Below are positions 30,295 through 42,555 of a stretch of DNA of 64,000 bases, in pieces. Under the pieces are notes generated by a model. That model was given only the letters and a program-made list of their open reading frames with translations. It did not search any database and had not been told where the DNA came from. Within the stretch, counting starts at the first letter, position 1. Each line of letters opens with the position of its first letter. The position numbers and the translations under genes are program-made. The stretch is from Caryophanon latum (GTDB lineage Bacteria > Bacillota > Bacilli > Bacillales_A > Planococcaceae): positions 26,654 through 90,653 of the forward strand of contig NZ_MATO01000022.1 in assembly GCF_001700325.1 (NCBI RefSeq). The letters run 5' to 3'.

Positions 30295-30480
30295 TTAACA
30301 AGTGCATTGATTAGCCATTCAGCTGGCATTTCGCGTATTGCGGCTCGCTCCTGTAGTTACTCGTCGCATATAAATCTTTTAGGGTATGGCATGAACTTGT
30401 AGTTTCAAGCTCATGTTTTTATCCAGGGAGTCTCGCCACACGCGCACTGCCATACAATGCAGCATTTATTTCTGTTTTGT
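30295..30480. repeat. Dispersed palindromic repeat, copy D
   Basis: The copy carries GCGGCTCGCTCCTG and CCAGGGAGTCTCGCC as its inner arms and GCATTG/CAATGC plus GGCATTTCGCG/CGCGCACTGCC as outer arms, giving a long imperfect hairpin in the 407-nt gap before the two-component system. The central part differs from the other copies. Confidence 0.5.
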
Positions 30481-30623
30481 TACTGCATAAAGGTAGTTAA
30501 TGAACAGACCTAGTTCATTATAGCTTTTCATGATAACTTAATGTGCCTGCCTTTTTCATGCAGTCGCTTTAGTTTACGTGATGAACTTTAATTATAGCAA
30601 ATATGCAAAGTTTTGGACGTTCG

Positions 30624-30639
30624 TCTCGCGTGGTATGAT
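30624..30639 (+). promoter_or_regulatory. Promoter for the BceRS-like operon
   Basis: An extended -10 TGGTATGAT (hexamer 30634-30639) lies 30 nt before the response regulator ATG; the -35 region is poor. Confidence 0.4.
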
Positions 30640-30669
30640 GAAGAAAATGATGAACAGTAGGGGGACAAT

Positions 30670-31347
30670 ATGAAAATTTTCATAATAGAGGATGATCTAT
30701 CGATTATGACGTTAATTGAGGAGCGTTTTGCCCAGTGGAAGCTTGACGTCGTCGGTGTAACAGATTTTGCGGACGTGCAGCAGCAATTTCAGCGAGAGGA
30801 ACCACAGCTAGTTATTATTGATATACAGTTACCGGTGTACGACGGCTTTCATTGGTGTCGAGAAATTCGCATGCAGTCGAACGTGCCAATTTTGTTTTTA
30901 TCGTCGCGCGATCACCCGATGGATATGGTTATGGCGATGCAGCTAGGGGCGGACGATTTTATGCAAAAACCGTTTCATATGGACGTGCTCGTTGCGAAAG
31001 TGCAAGCATTGCTGCGCCGTACGTATGATTATAAGGAAGTACAGAGCGATACGGATCAATGGTGTGGGGCGTCCATTCAATACGATCGTGCCGTTGTAAA
31101 GTATGAGGAGCAACAAGTAGAGTTAACGAAAAATGAGCTGTTCATTTTAAAAGTGCTCGTGCAGCAGGCGGGGCAAATTGTGCCGCGTGAGGAGCTAATG
31201 CGAAAGCTATGGGACGATGAGCGCTTCGTTAATGATAATACGTTAACGGTAAACGTCAATCGTTTAAGACAGCGCTTAGAGGAAATTGGTCTCGTCGATG
31301 TCATCGTTACGAAAAAAGGGCTCGGCTATATGGCGGTGATGCGATGA
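30670..31347 (+). CDS. OmpR-family response regulator, BceR-like
   Basis: 225 residues. The receiver has EDD at residues 7-9, the phosphoacceptor Asp51 (VIIDIQLPVYDGF) and the conserved Lys in DDFMQKPF. The C-terminal winged helix ends VNVNRLRQRLEEIGLVDVIVTKKGLGYMA. It overlaps the kinase gene by 4 nt (ATGA). With the adjacent kinase and ABC transporter it forms a Bce-type module, which in B. subtilis senses and resists cell-wall-targeting peptide antibiotics; the ligand here is unknown. Confidence 0.93.
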   Translation: MKIFIIEDDLSIMTLIEERFAQWKLDVVGVTDFADVQQQFQREEPQLVIIDIQLPVYDGFHWCREIRMQSNVPILFLSSRDHPMDMVMAMQLGADDFMQKPFHMDVLVAKVQALLRRTYDYKEVQSDTDQWCGASIQYDRAVVKYEEQQVELTKNELFILKVLVQQAGQIVPREELMRKLWDDERFVNDNTLTVNVNRLRQRLEEIGLVDVIVTKKGLGYMAVMR

Positions 31348-32315
31348 TTGCGTTATTTTTGCGTCAGCATCGAAGCTGGTTGTTATTGCTCGTTGTTATG
31401 CAGCTACTAACGAATATGTTATTGTTCGTTGATGAAGGCATTCATCGTGTGTCGCTTACATATTTTAATGCTGTATGGTTGTTTGTAGTGCTAATATTTT
31501 GTGCTGTGCGCTTGAGCATTGATAAACGAAAAATGCATACGTATGAACAGCTTAAAAACAATTATTACGAAACGATTGAAGAGAATTATAAAGAGCAGCT
31601 TCAAATGCTGTTAGCTGAAAAGCGTCAGCAACATTTACAGCTGCTTGAAAAACATGATGAGCTGCTTGCGTGGGTGCATGAAATGAAGGCGCCGCTTACA
31701 GCAATGCAATTGTTACATGATAAAATAAGCGAGCCGCAGCTACAGGAGCGCATGCAGCATGAGTGGCTGCGACTGCATTTATTGCTCGATCAGCAGTTAC
31801 ATGCGACGCGGTTAGTGAACATTGAGCAAGATAATCGAATGGAGCGAGTGAAACTGCGTGAAGTCGTTGTCAAAGAAGTGCAGCAGTTGCGCAGTTGGTT
31901 TTTTGAAAAGCAAATCGAGCTTGATTTAGATAATTTAGAAGAAGAGGTTATAAGTGATGCGAAGTGGCTTGGCTTTATTGTGCGCCAGCTGCTAACGAAC
32001 GCTTTAAAGTATAGCGACTGTGGACAGCAAATTCGCATATATACGACGTTGCACGACGGTTGCATTACGTTGCACGTAGAAGATCGTGGCGTCGGAATTG
32101 CGGCGGAAGATTTACCGCGCGTTTTTCGAAAGTCATATACGGGGACGCTCGGTCGCGAAAAAAGTGCCGCAACAGGAATGGGACTTTATTTAGTGAAGCA
32201 AGTAGCCGATGCGTTACATTTGCATGTGTCGATTACGTCCGAGGTGGCGAATGGGACGACGGTGCACGTGCAGTTTACTAATGAGGATACGTATATGAAA
32301 ACGTTTAGTAAGTGA
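31344..32315 (+). CDS. Intramembrane-sensing histidine kinase, BceS-like
   Basis: 323 residues with two N-terminal helices (about 12-28 and 40-57) joined by a very short outer loop, the mark of intramembrane-sensing kinases that rely on a partner transporter. The phosphoacceptor His112 is in WVHEMKAPLTAMQLL, followed by the ATPase motifs NALKYS, DRGVGI and GMGLYLVKQV. A strong terminator-like hairpin overlaps its last codons and separates it from the transporter genes. Confidence 0.93.
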   Translation: MIALFLRQHRSWLLLLVVMQLLTNMLLFVDEGIHRVSLTYFNAVWLFVVLIFCAVRLSIDKRKMHTYEQLKNNYYETIEENYKEQLQMLLAEKRQQHLQLLEKHDELLAWVHEMKAPLTAMQLLHDKISEPQLQERMQHEWLRLHLLLDQQLHATRLVNIEQDNRMERVKLREVVVKEVQQLRSWFFEKQIELDLDNLEEEVISDAKWLGFIVRQLLTNALKYSDCGQQIRIYTTLHDGCITLHVEDRGVGIAAEDLPRVFRKSYTGTLGREKSAATGMGLYLVKQVADALHLHVSITSEVANGTTVHVQFTNEDTYMKTFSK

Positions 32316-32345
32316 CGGAATTGTCACCTACTAAACGTTTTTGTC
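32298..32345 (+). terminator. Terminator overlapping the kinase stop codon
   Basis: AACGTTTAGTAAGTGAC pairs with GTCACCTACTAAACGTT and is followed by T residues. The 5' arm lies within the kinase coding sequence, so kinase and transporter are at least partly separate transcripts. Confidence 0.75.
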
Positions 32346-32399
32346 ATGTTAATCGAACGATTGAATGTTAGGTCAACGTGTATGATACTTACATAAGGA

Positions 32400-33170
32400 G
32401 TGATGGACATGGCAATTTTAGTCGCAAGAAAAGTGCGTAAATCATACGGTAAACGAGCATTGCAGCAGGAAGTGTTAAAAGGAATTGACGTAGAGGTTGA
32501 ACAAGGGGAGTTCGTCGGCATTATGGGTCCGTCTGGCTCAGGGAAAACGACGTTGCTGAACGTTTTATGCTCGATTGATCAAGTGACGGACGGTTTAGTC
32601 GACATTAACGGTCGCACATTGCAATCGATGAAGGAAAAGGAGCTTGCCCAATTTCGTAGAGAAGAGCTCGGCTTCATTTTTCAAGACTACAATTTATTGG
32701 ACACATTAACGGTGAAGGAAAATATTTTATTACCGTTATCGATTGGGCGCACATCACGCGTCGTAGCGGAGACGAAGCTGCAGGAAATTGTGCACATTTT
32801 ACACATCGCGAATATTTTGCATAAATACCCGAGTGAAATTTCGGGAGGGCAAAAGCAGCGCACGTCAGCAGCACGAGCATTAATTACGAACCCGTCGCTA
32901 GTGTTTGCCGATGAGCCGACTGGAGCGCTCGACTCGACATCAGCGTCAGCGCTACTTGAAAATTTAAGTGCGATTAACGAAGAAAAAAATGTGACGATTA
33001 TGATGGTGACACATGATGCGGTTGCAGCTAGCTTTTGCTCGCGCGTGTTGTTTTTGAAGGACGGGCAAATTTATACAGAGCTTTACAAAGGGGATAAATC
33101 GCGCACGCAGTTTTTTCAGCAAATTTTAAATACACAAAGCGTTTTAGGTGGTGGGCATCGTGAAGCTTAG
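32400..33170 (+). CDS. ABC transporter ATPase, BceA-like
   Basis: 256 residues of the MacB/BceA type. Walker A is GPSGSGKTT, the signature [14 protein letters not shown], Walker [14 protein letters not shown], and [21 protein letters not shown] is near the end. A possible promoter with an extended TGTATGAT lies just upstream. I start it at the GTG near 32400 as in the reading frame; the ATG at 32409 ([14 protein letters not shown]), behind AAGGAGTGATGG, is the more likely initiation codon. It overlaps the permease gene. Confidence 0.92.
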   Translation: MMDMAILVARKVRKSYGKRALQQEVLKGIDVEVEQGEFVGIMGPSGSGKTTLLNVLCSIDQVTDGLVDINGRTLQSMKEKELAQFRREELGFIFQDYNLLDTLTVKENILLPLSIGRTSRVVAETKLQEIVHILHIANILHKYPSEISGGQKQRTSAARALITNPSLVFADEPTGALDSTSASALLENLSAINEEKNVTIMMVTHDAVAASFCSRVLFLKDGQIYTELYKGDKSRTQFFQQILNTQSVLGGGHREA

Positions 33171-35103
33171 CCAGCTCGTATTTCGAAGCATGCAAAAAAA
33201 TATAAAGCACTATTACTTATACTTTTTTGCTTTAATTTTTAGTGTCGTATTGTTTTTCTCATTCGAAACGCTGCAATACAATCCGTCTGTTATCGAAGCG
33301 ACGGCTGCTAGTGGAACAGCTACATCAGGTTTTGAGGCAGCGTCGTACATGCTATATGTCATCGTACTAATTTTCGTATTATATGCCAATCATTTATTTA
33401 TGCGTCGACGCAGTAAAGAAATTGGTTTGTATCAGTTAATCGGTATGACGAAGGGGCTCGTTATTCGTTTGATCGCATTAGAAAATATAATGCTACTTGT
33501 CGGCGCGGTGTTAGTCGGTATGGTGGTCGGGTTATTGAGTTCAAGATTGTTTGCGATGATTTTATTGAAAGTGCTGCAGTTTGATGCGGTCGTGGCGATG
33601 ACGTTTAGCAAAGAAGCGGTGTTGCATACGGCAATCATGTTTAGCGTGCTATTAGTCATCATTTTATTGCAAATGGCGTGGATTGTTCGTAGGTCGACGT
33701 TACTTCATTTATTCAATGTATCAAAGCAAGCAGACGAGCGGGTGAAAAGCTTTAGCTCGTGGCAAATGGTGCTCGGTGCAATCGGAATTGCGTTCATTGT
33801 TTACGGCTACTATAAAAGTACAATATTGTTTGAAGACCCGATGGAGTTGCTAAACAATATGCTCATCATTTTAGCGGCAACAATTGGCGGGACATTTCTC
33901 GTGTTCCGTTTCTCGGTTGCGTTTGTGTTCAATATTATTCGCATGAGCAAAAAAGGGCATTTAAAGCTAGCGGACGTACTGGCGCTAACCCCGATTATGC
34001 ATCGGATGAAGGAAAATTCAAAATCGCTCACGTTAATTACAGTATTGACTGCAGTGTCGTTAGCTATTACAACATTGTCTTACATTAGTTATTATTCGAG
34101 TGAGACGGATGCAGCGATCGAAACGCCGGGAGATTACGTAGCAGTAAATGGTCGAGAAGAAGCATTTTTACGTGAGCTTGATGCGTTAAACGTGCCGTAC
34201 GATTTGAAAACGACGCGCATTGCGACCGGAGAAATCGAATCGAGCGCGTTTCTTTCGGAGGATGTTATACAATATTTGAACGAGGATCGCAGCGAAGTGA
34301 TGATTGTCCCGCTATCGGATTATAAACATTTAGCACCGGATGTAGAGCTTGCATCTAATGAAATAGTCGTTACGTCTTATAGCGGCTTTATGTCGAGCTC
34401 GATGCCGATTGAGGAAGGGACTGAAACGAAGCTTTATATCGGAGACGAAGCAATGCCGATCAAAGTAAAGCATATAAATGATGATACGTTATTAACATGG
34501 CGTGTGACAGCAGGTGGCCCGGTGCTAGTCGTGCCAGATGAGTTATATTTGCGCTTTGAGCAGTTAGATGTAGAGAGAGCGATTTTTACACAAACGGCCA
34601 TTACATTAAAAAATGATGAGCACCAACAACAAATCGAGCAACTGTATAAAACGACAGGTGCGGACGTATTGAATGAAGACGGTGATAAGCTTAATTCACT
34701 TATTGCTACACAGCAGGAAAATTTAAACTTGTACGGCACGACAATTTTCGTAACGGCATTTCTTGGGCTTGCGTTTTTATTAGCGACCGGCAGCATTTTA
34801 TATTTTAAACAAATGTCGGAAGCAGATGAAGAAATGGCTTCGTACACGGTAATGCGGAAAATTGGCTTTACGGAACAGGAAATTTTACGTGGCATTATGT
34901 ACAAGCAGCTGTTTAATTTCGGTGTGCCGCTCATCGTCGGTTTGCTGCACAGTTATTTCGCTGTAAAATCGGGATGGTTTTTATTCGGTAACGAAATGGC
35001 GACACCGTTACTCGTAACGATGGGCTTGTACATTAGCATGTATACTATATTTGCATTATTAACAATTCGTTACTATAAAAATGTTATTCACCAGTCTTTG
35101 TAA
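33160..35103 (+). CDS. ABC transporter permease, BceB-like (FtsX domain)
   Basis: About 647 residues with ten predicted membrane helices and one large extracellular domain (roughly residues 275-530) between helices 7 and 8, the layout of BceB permeases that recognise peptide antibiotics. FtsX-type segments include [21 protein letters not shown] and [24 protein letters not shown] start at GTG 33160 ([14 protein letters not shown]) behind AGGTGGTG; this overlaps the ATPase gene by 11 nt. Confidence 0.92.
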   Translation: MKLSQLVFRSMQKNIKHYYLYFFALIFSVVLFFSFETLQYNPSVIEATAASGTATSGFEAASYMLYVIVLIFVLYANHLFMRRRSKEIGLYQLIGMTKGLVIRLIALENIMLLVGAVLVGMVVGLLSSRLFAMILLKVLQFDAVVAMTFSKEAVLHTAIMFSVLLVIILLQMAWIVRRSTLLHLFNVSKQADERVKSFSSWQMVLGAIGIAFIVYGYYKSTILFEDPMELLNNMLIILAATIGGTFLVFRFSVAFVFNIIRMSKKGHLKLADVLALTPIMHRMKENSKSLTLITVLTAVSLAITTLSYISYYSSETDAAIETPGDYVAVNGREEAFLRELDALNVPYDLKTTRIATGEIESSAFLSEDVIQYLNEDRSEVMIVPLSDYKHLAPDVELASNEIVVTSYSGFMSSSMPIEEGTETKLYIGDEAMPIKVKHINDDTLLTWRVTAGGPVLVVPDELYLRFEQLDVERAIFTQTAITLKNDEHQQQIEQLYKTTGADVLNEDGDKLNSLIATQQENLNLYGTTIFVTAFLGLAFLLATGSILYFKQMSEADEEMASYTVMRKIGFTEQEILRGIMYKQLFNFGVPLIVGLLHSYFAVKSGWFLFGNEMATPLLVTMGLYISMYTIFALLTIRYYKNVIHQSL

Positions 35104-35228
35104 TGAACAACAAAGAGACTGAGATAGCTGGAAGTTTTAATTGCGTAACGATAACGATTTAATTGTCACGAGGAAGCGGACTTGCAAAAGACGAGATTTT
35201 GCAAAACGCTCTTTTGCTCGAATAATAG

Positions 35229-35484
35229 GTCTGTTGATTAGTCATTTATATACAGTGAAATCGGCTGTTTGTTTTTAGCAAAAAATTGGTTCATCACCGT
35301 AAGCTAGGCTTGACGCATAAAGGTTGCTTGAAACGAGAGGCGGACTCCAGCGGGAAAAGCGCGAGCCTCGAGACTCCTTGGCGAAAAGCTCCTGACTCAT
35401 CATGATCAACATTGTGTTTGCCGTCGAGCCCCAGGAACGCGAGCTGCAATAAGTTCCTGCCGATTAACTGGCTAATCAACAGAC
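35229..35484. mobile_element. MITE-like element with 13-bp terminal inverted repeats
   Basis: Perfect inverted ends GTCTGTTGATTAG (35229-35241) and CTAATCAACAGAC (35472-35484) bound 256 bp with no transposase. Its interior includes AGGCGGACTCCAGCGGGAAA and GCGCGAGCCTCGAGACTCC, so the dispersed palindromic repeat family (copy E) is carried inside. No clear target duplication was recognised. Confidence 0.55.
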
Positions 35485-35513
35485 ATGATTGCAATCGCAT
35501 AGTAACGTACCTA

Positions 35514-35557
35514 AAACGTAGCATCGGAAAATTGAATGATTCCGATGCTACGTTTTT
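35514..35557. terminator. Terminator upstream of the S10 operon
   Basis: AACGTAGCATCGGAA and TTCCGATGCTACGTT form a perfect 15-bp stem followed by T. It isolates the S10 operon from the accessory block. Confidence 0.85.
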
Positions 35558-35680
35558 GTTCAACCTTTTGTTTGAATGTAGGAGCTGTCACGTTATGATT
35601 GTAAGATTAGTCTGAATATTTTATTTATATATTTACGTGACCTTTACAGTTGCTTTAATGATTGGACTCTTATATACTAG

Positions 35681-36226
<546 letters not shown>

Positions 36227-36276
36227 TGGTAAAAAACAATAAATTATTTTTTCTAAACTTACAGGAGGTGTGACAA

Positions 36277-36906
36277 ATGGCTAAAGGAATCTTAGGTAGA
36301 AAAATTGGTATGACTCAAGTGTTCGCTGAAAACGGCGACTTAATCCCAGTAACAGTTATCGAAGCTGCTCCAAACGTAGTTTTACAAAAGAAAACTGTTG
36401 ATACTGATGGTTACGAAGCAATCCAAGTTGGTTTCGAAGATAAACGAGTTAAGTTATCTAACAAACCTGAACAAGGTCACGTAGCAAAAGCAAACACTGC
36501 TCCTAAGCGCTTCATTCGTGAGTTCCGCAACGTAAACGTTGAGGAGTACGAAGTTGGTCAAGAAGTCAAGGTAGAAGTATTCGCAGAAGGCGATGTAGTA
36601 GATGTAACAGGTGTTACTAAAGGTAAAGGTTTCCAAGGTGTAATTAAACGCCATGGTCAATCTCGTGGTCCTATGGCCCACGGTTCTCGTTACCACCGTC
36701 GTCCAGGTTCAATGGGTCCAGTTGCTCCGAACCGCGTATTCAAACAAAAGAAATTACCTGGTCAAATGGGTGGTACAGTTGTAACAATCCAAAACCTTGA
36801 AATCGTTAAGGTTGATGTTGAACGCAACTTACTATTAGTTAAAGGTAATGTTCCTGGTTCTAAAAAAGCTCTTGTTGCAGTGAAAACTGCAGTAAAATCT
36901 AAATAA
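36277..36906 (+). CDS. rplC: 50S ribosomal protein L3
   Basis: 209 residues; the loop that reaches the peptidyl-transferase centre is intact ([39 protein letters not shown]), with no residue suggestive of linezolid or tiamulin resistance. ATG follows AGGAGGTG. Confidence 0.98.
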   Translation: MAKGILGRKIGMTQVFAENGDLIPVTVIEAAPNVVLQKKTVDTDGYEAIQVGFEDKRVKLSNKPEQGHVAKANTAPKRFIREFRNVNVEEYEVGQEVKVEVFAEGDVVDVTGVTKGKGFQGVIKRHGQSRGPMAHGSRYHRRPGSMGPVAPNRVFKQKKLPGQMGGTVVTIQNLEIVKVDVERNLLLVKGNVPGSKKALVAVKTAVKSK

Positions 36907-36932
36907 TTTCTCGAAGAAAGGAGGAAACAGGA

Positions 36933-37556
36933 ATGACAAAGGTTTCAGTACTTAGTCAAACAGGTGCTTCAGTTGGTGAAATCGAATTAAACGATGCGAT
37001 TTTCGGAATCACACCAAACGAAGCTGTATTATTCGACGCAGTAATCGCTCAACGCGCTTCTCTACGTCAAGGTAATCACAAAGTGAAAAACCGTTCTGAA
37101 GTTGCTGGTGGTGGTCGTAAGCCATGGCGTCAAAAAGGGACTGGTCGTGCTCGTCAAGGTTCGATCCGCTCTCCACAATGGCGTGGTGGTGGTATTGTAT
37201 TCGGTCCTACTCCACGTAGCTACTCTTACAAATTACCAAAGAAAGTTCGTCGCTTAGCTCTTAAATCAGCTTTATCAGCTAAAGTGTTAGAACAAAAAGT
37301 AGTAGTTTTAGATGCTTTAACATTTGAAGCACCAAAAACAAAAGCATTCGTTGAAGTGTTAAAAGCATTATCAATCGAATCAAAAGCATTATTCGTAACT
37401 GCTGAATTAGAAGAGAACGTAGTTAAATCTGCGAGCAACATTCAAGGCGTTACAGTAGTATCAGCTACAGGAATCAACGTATTAGACTTAGTAGGTCACG
37501 ATACAGTAGTATTCACTAAAGCTGCAGTAGAAAAAGTTGAGGAGGTGCTTGGATAA
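36933..37556 (+). CDS. rplD: 50S ribosomal protein L4
   Basis: 207 residues. The exit-tunnel loop ([19 protein letters not shown]) is wild type at the macrolide-relevant positions. Its stop overlaps the rplW start (ATGG/TAATGG), coupling the two. Confidence 0.98.
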   Translation: MTKVSVLSQTGASVGEIELNDAIFGITPNEAVLFDAVIAQRASLRQGNHKVKNRSEVAGGGRKPWRQKGTGRARQGSIRSPQWRGGGIVFGPTPRSYSYKLPKKVRRLALKSALSAKVLEQKVVVLDALTFEAPKTKAFVEVLKALSIESKALFVTAELEENVVKSASNIQGVTVVSATGINVLDLVGHDTVVFTKAAVEKVEEVLG

Positions 37557-37840
37557 TGGAAGCACGTGATATTATCAAACGTCCGGTCATTACTGAGCGT
37601 TCTTCTGAACTACTAGCAGAGAAAAAATATACTTTTGAAGTAGATACTCGCGCTACAAAAACTCAGGTTAAACACGCTATCGAAGAAATCTTTGAAGTTT
37701 CAGTTGCGAACGTAAACGTAATGAACTACAAAGGTAAAAAGAAACGCGTTGGCCGTTACACAGGTTTAACTAACAAACGCCGTAAAGCAATCGTTACGTT
37801 AACTGCTGAATCAAAAGATATCGAATTATTCGAAATGTAA
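37556..37840 (+). CDS. rplW: 50S ribosomal protein L23
   Basis: 94 residues, starting [20 protein letters not shown]; docking site for signal recognition particle and trigger factor at the tunnel exit. Overlaps rplD by one base. Confidence 0.98.
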   Translation: MEARDIIKRPVITERSSELLAEKKYTFEVDTRATKTQVKHAIEEIFEVSVANVNVMNYKGKKKRVGRYTGLTNKRRKAIVTLTAESKDIELFEM

Positions 37841-37885
37841 TTTCTTTTAAATAAGAATTGAACATTCAAGAAGGAGGGAAAACAC

Positions 37886-38716
37886 ATGGCGATTAAAAAG
37901 TATAAGCCAACCTCAAATGGTCGTCGTAATATGACGTCATCTGACTTTGCTGAGATTACAACTAATAAACCACAAAAGTCTTTATTAGCTCCAAAAACTC
38001 GCAAAGCTGGTCGTAATAACCAAGGTAAAATTACTGTTCGTCATCACGGTGGTGGTCATAAGAAGCAATACCGTATCATCGACTTCAAACGTCTTAAAGA
38101 TGGTATCCCAGGTAAAGTTGCTACAATCGAGTATGATCCTAACCGCTCTGCGAATATCGCATTAATTAACTACGCTGACGGTGAAAAACGTTACATCTTA
38201 GCTCCAAAAGGATTAGAAGTAGGTCAAGTGATCGTTTCTGGTTCTGATGCGGACATTAAAGTAGGTAACGCATTACCATTAGCAAACATTCCAATGGGTA
38301 CTACTATCCATAACGTAGAAATGAAACCTGGTAAAGGTGGACAATTAGTACGTTCTGCTGGTACATCAGCACAAGTATTAGGTCGTGAAGGCAAATACGT
38401 TATCGTACGTCTACAATCTGGTGAAGTTCGCTTAATCTTAGCTACTTGCCGTGCTACAATCGGTCAAGTTGGTAACGAGCAACACGAACTTATCAACATC
38501 GGTAAAGCAGGTCGTTCTCGTTGGTTAGGTAAACGCCCAACAGTTCGTGGTTCTGTAATGAACCCTAACGATCACCCACACGGTGGTGGTGAAGGACGTT
38601 CTCCAATCGGACGTAAATCTCCAATGACACCATGGGGCAAACCAGCTCTTGGTTATAAAACACGTAAAAAGAAAAATAAATCATCGAAATTTATTATTCG
38701 CGGACGTAAAAAATAA
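37886..38716 (+). CDS. rplB: 50S ribosomal protein L2
   Basis: 276 residues, including the near-invariant C-terminal [23 protein letters not shown] stretch (with the key His) close to the peptidyl-transferase centre. AAGGAGGG precedes the ATG. Confidence 0.98.
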   Translation: MAIKKYKPTSNGRRNMTSSDFAEITTNKPQKSLLAPKTRKAGRNNQGKITVRHHGGGHKKQYRIIDFKRLKDGIPGKVATIEYDPNRSANIALINYADGEKRYILAPKGLEVGQVIVSGSDADIKVGNALPLANIPMGTTIHNVEMKPGKGGQLVRSAGTSAQVLGREGKYVIVRLQSGEVRLILATCRATIGQVGNEQHELINIGKAGRSRWLGKRPTVRGSVMNPNDHPHGGGEGRSPIGRKSPMTPWGKPALGYKTRKKKNKSSKFIIRGRKK

Positions 38717-38717
38717 T

Positions 38718-38760
38718 GTGATTGAACTACGGTTCTATTCGAGAGCCGTGGTGGAATCAC
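38718..38760 (+). promoter_or_regulatory. Hairpin between rplB and rpsS
   Basis: GTGATT/AATCAC at the base and CTACGGTTCT/AGAGCCGTGG above it give a stable hairpin ending just before the rpsS ribosome-binding site. There is no T run, so it looks like a translational or processing element. Confidence 0.5.
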
Positions 38761-38776
38761 GGAGGGAGGTTCCTAA

Positions 38777-39055
38777 ATGGGTCGCAGCTTAAAGAAAGGT
38801 CCTTTTGTCGATGATCACTTAATGAATAAAGTGGTAGCACAAGAGGCTTCTGAGAAAAAACAAGTTATTAAAACTTGGTCTCGCCGTTCTACAATCTTCC
38901 CGAACTTTATCGGTTTAACTATCGCAGTATATGACGGACGTAAACACGTTCCTGTATACGTAACGGAAGATATGGTAGGTCACAAGCTTGGTGAATTCGC
39001 GCCAACTCGTACTTACAAAGGTCACGGTGCAGACGACAAGAAAACAAGACGCTAA
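38777..39055 (+). CDS. rpsS: 30S ribosomal protein S19
   Basis: 92 residues ([19 protein letters not shown]..., [15 protein letters not shown]). It sits in the 30S head near the A-site finger. GGAGGGAGG precedes the ATG. Confidence 0.98.
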   Translation: MGRSLKKGPFVDDHLMNKVVAQEASEKKQVIKTWSRRSTIFPNFIGLTIAVYDGRKHVPVYVTEDMVGHKLGEFAPTRTYKGHGADDKKTRR

Positions 39056-39077
39056 TTTTGAGAGGAGGTAAATCCTA

Positions 39078-39422
39078 ATGACACAAGCTAAAGCTATCGC
39101 TCGCACAGTACGTATTGCTCCTCGTAAAGTTCGCTTAGTAGTTGACTTAATTCGTGGTAAGCAAATTGGTGAAGCAGTTGCAATTTTACGTCATACTCCA
39201 AAAGCGGCGTCTCCAGTCGTTGAGAAAGTATTAAAATCTGCAGTTGCAAACGCTGAGCATAACTATGACTTAGATGTAAACAACTTAGTTGTTTCTGAGG
39301 TTTTTGTTGACGAAGGTCCAACATTAAAACGTTTCCGTCCGCGTGCACAAGGTCGTGCATCGGCAATTAACAAACGCACTAGCCACATCACTTTAGTGGT
39401 ATCTGAGAAGAAGGAGGGATAA
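39078..39422 (+). CDS. rplV: 50S ribosomal protein L22
   Basis: 114 residues; the tunnel-lining hairpin ([19 protein letters not shown]) is complete with no deletion of the macrolide-resistance type. Confidence 0.98.
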   Translation: MTQAKAIARTVRIAPRKVRLVVDLIRGKQIGEAVAILRHTPKAASPVVEKVLKSAVANAEHNYDLDVNNLVVSEVFVDEGPTLKRFRPRAQGRASAINKRTSHITLVVSEKKEG

Positions 39423-39425
39423 TCC

Positions 39426-40079
39426 GTGGGTCAAAAGGTACATCCAATAGGCTTACGTGTTGGTGTCATTCGTGACTGGGAGTCAAAATGGTACGCTGAG
39501 AAGGACTATGCAACTCTTTTACACGAAGATATCAAAGTTCGTAACCATATCGAGAAGAACTTAAAAGACGCTTCTATTTCTAAAGTAGAAATCGAACGCG
39601 CAGCAAATCGTGTTAACATTACAATTCACACTGCGAAACCAGGTATGGTAATCGGTAAAGGTGGTACGGAAGTTGAAAACTTACGTAAATTCTTATCTGA
39701 TTTAACTGGTAAGCGTGTACACATCAACATCGTTGAAATTAAACGTGCAGATTTAGATGCGAAATTAGTAGCTGAAAACATCGCTCGTCAACTTGAGAAC
39801 CGCGCTTCATTCCGCCGTGCTCAAAAACAAGCAATCCAACGCACAATGCGCGCTGGTGCTAAAGGTATTAAAACTCAAGTATCTGGTCGTTTAGGCGGAG
39901 CAGACATTGCTCGTGCTGAACACTATAGTGAAGGAACTGTTCCACTTCATACTTTACGTGCTGACATTGATTATGCACATGCTGAAGCTGATACTACTTA
40001 CGGTAAGCTAGGCATTAAAGTATGGATCTATCGTGGTGAAGTCCTTCCAGTTAAGAAGTCTGTGGAAGGAGGCAAATAA
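39426..40079 (+). CDS. rpsC: 30S ribosomal protein S3
   Basis: 217 residues with a KH domain ([18 protein letters not shown]) and the C-terminal domain that lines mRNA entry. GTG start behind GGAGGGATAA, 3 nt after rplV. Confidence 0.98.
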   Translation: MGQKVHPIGLRVGVIRDWESKWYAEKDYATLLHEDIKVRNHIEKNLKDASISKVEIERAANRVNITIHTAKPGMVIGKGGTEVENLRKFLSDLTGKRVHINIVEIKRADLDAKLVAENIARQLENRASFRRAQKQAIQRTMRAGAKGIKTQVSGRLGGADIARAEHYSEGTVPLHTLRADIDYAHAEADTTYGKLGIKVWIYRGEVLPVKKSVEGGK

Positions 40080-40080
40080 G

Positions 40081-40699
<619 letters not shown>

Positions 40700-40727
40700 T
40701 AACTGATAAAGAAGGAGGTTTTCAGGC

Positions 40728-40991
40728 ATGACTGAGCGTAACCAACGCAAAGTTTACACGGGCCGTGTCGTTTCAGATAAAATGGACAAAACTGTAACTG
40801 TTTTAGTTGAGACTCATAAAAAGCACAAGCTTTATGGTAAGCGTGTAAAATACTCGAAAAAGTTCAAAGCTCATGATGAGTTAAACACTGCGAAAATCGG
40901 TGATATCGTACGTATCATGGAAACTCGCCCGCTATCAGCTACTAAACGCTTCCGTTTAGTTGAAGTAGTAGAAAAAGCGGTTATTATTTAA
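40728..40991 (+). CDS. rpsQ: 30S ribosomal protein S17
   Basis: 87 residues, OB fold, with [20 protein letters not shown] and the end motif [20 protein letters not shown]. Confidence 0.98.
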   Translation: MTERNQRKVYTGRVVSDKMDKTVTVLVETHKKHKLYGKRVKYSKKFKAHDELNTAKIGDIVRIMETRPLSATKRFRLVEVVEKAVII

Positions 40992-41033
40992 TAACTATTT
41001 CGGAAATATAAGTTCCGAAGGGAGGTAACCTAA

Positions 41034-41402
41034 GTGATCCAACAAGAAAGTCGTATGAAAGTTGCTGACAACTCAGGTGCACGTGAAGTTTTAACGATCA
41101 AAGTACTTGGTGGTTCTGGACGTAAAACTGCAAACATCGGTGATATCGTTGTATGTACAGTTAAGAAAGCAACACCAGGTGGCGTTGTCAAGAAAGGCGA
41201 CGTTGTTAAGGCTGTTATCGTTCGCACTAAATCTGGCGCTCGCCGTAAAGATGGTACTTACATCAAATTTGATGAAAACGCATGCGTAATCATTAAAGAT
41301 GATAAGTCACCACGCGGAACTCGTATTTTCGGACCAGTTGCACGTGAATTACGTGATGGCAACTTCATGAAAATCGTTTCTCTTGCTCCAGAAGTTCTTT
41401 AA
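41034..41402 (+). CDS. rplN: 50S ribosomal protein L14
   Basis: 122 residues from a GTG start ([20 protein letters not shown]), with [13 protein letters not shown] near the end. Forms an intersubunit bridge. GGGAGG precedes the start. Confidence 0.98.
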   Translation: MIQQESRMKVADNSGAREVLTIKVLGGSGRKTANIGDIVVCTVKKATPGGVVKKGDVVKAVIVRTKSGARRKDGTYIKFDENACVIIKDDKSPRGTRIFGPVARELRDGNFMKIVSLAPEVL

Positions 41403-41440
41403 TATTCATGACAGTACCAATCAAGGAGGTGCAACACACA

Positions 41441-41749
41441 ATGCATGTTAAAAAGGGCGACAAGGTAAAAGTAATTACTGGTAAAGACAAAGGTAAAGAA
41501 GGCGTGATCTTAGCTGCTTTCCCTAAACAAGACCGCGTTCTTGTTGAAGGTGTAAACATCGTTAAGAAACACAACAAACCTAACCAATTAAACCCACAAG
41601 GTGGTATTGTATCTCAAGAAGCTGCAATCCACGTTTCGAACGTAATGCTAATCGATCCTAAATCTGGCGAGCCGACTCGCGTAGGTTACAAGATCGAAGA
41701 CGGCAAAAAAGTTCGTGTTGCAAAAAAATCAGGTGTAGTAATCGACTAA
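41441..41749 (+). CDS. rplX: 50S ribosomal protein L24
   Basis: 102 residues starting [20 protein letters not shown], a KOW domain. ATG 41441 sits behind AAGGAGGTG; the upstream ATG at 41408 precedes that site and is rejected. Confidence 0.97.
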   Translation: MHVKKGDKVKVITGKDKGKEGVILAAFPKQDRVLVEGVNIVKKHNKPNQLNPQGGIVSQEAAIHVSNVMLIDPKSGEPTRVGYKIEDGKKVRVAKKSGVVID

Positions 41750-41778
41750 TAAGTAAAATATGAAGGGAGGTAAACTAC

Positions 41779-42318
41779 ATGAGCCGCCTAAAAGAAAAGT
41801 ATTTAAATGAAGTAGCTCCTGCTCTAATGAGCAAATTCGAATATAAATCTGTAATGCAATTACCTAAAGTAGATAAAATCGTAATCAACATGGGTGTTGG
41901 TGACGCTGTACAAAACTCTAAATCTTTAGATGCTGCAGTTGAAGAATTAACAATCATCGCTGGTCAAAAACCAGTTGTAACAAAAGCAAAAAAATCGATC
42001 GCAGGTTTCCGCCTACGTGAAGGTATGCCAATCGGCGCTAAAGTTACATTACGCGGTGAGCGTATGTATGAATTCCTAGACAAATTAATCGCAATCGCAC
42101 TTCCACGTGTACGTGACTTCCGCGGTGTTTCTAAAAAAGCATTCGACGGTCGCGGTAACTATACACTAGGTGTAAAAGAGCAATTAATTTTCCCGGAAAT
42201 CGATTACGATAAAGTTTCGAAAGTACGCGGTATGGACATCGTTATCGTAACTACTGCGAATTCTGATGAAGAAGCTCGCGAGTTATTAACACAGTTCGGT
42301 ATGCCGTTCCAAAAGTAA
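41779..42318 (+). CDS. rplE: 50S ribosomal protein L5
   Basis: 179 residues with the signature [21 protein letters not shown]; binds 5S rRNA. Normal length. Confidence 0.98.
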   Translation: MSRLKEKYLNEVAPALMSKFEYKSVMQLPKVDKIVINMGVGDAVQNSKSLDAAVEELTIIAGQKPVVTKAKKSIAGFRLREGMPIGAKVTLRGERMYEFLDKLIAIALPRVRDFRGVSKKAFDGRGNYTLGVKEQLIFPEIDYDKVSKVRGMDIVIVTTANSDEEARELLTQFGMPFQK

Positions 42319-42321
42319 TAA

Positions 42322-42525
<204 letters not shown>

Positions 42526-42555
42526 TCCCCTAATTTGGGAAGGAGGTAAAACGCA

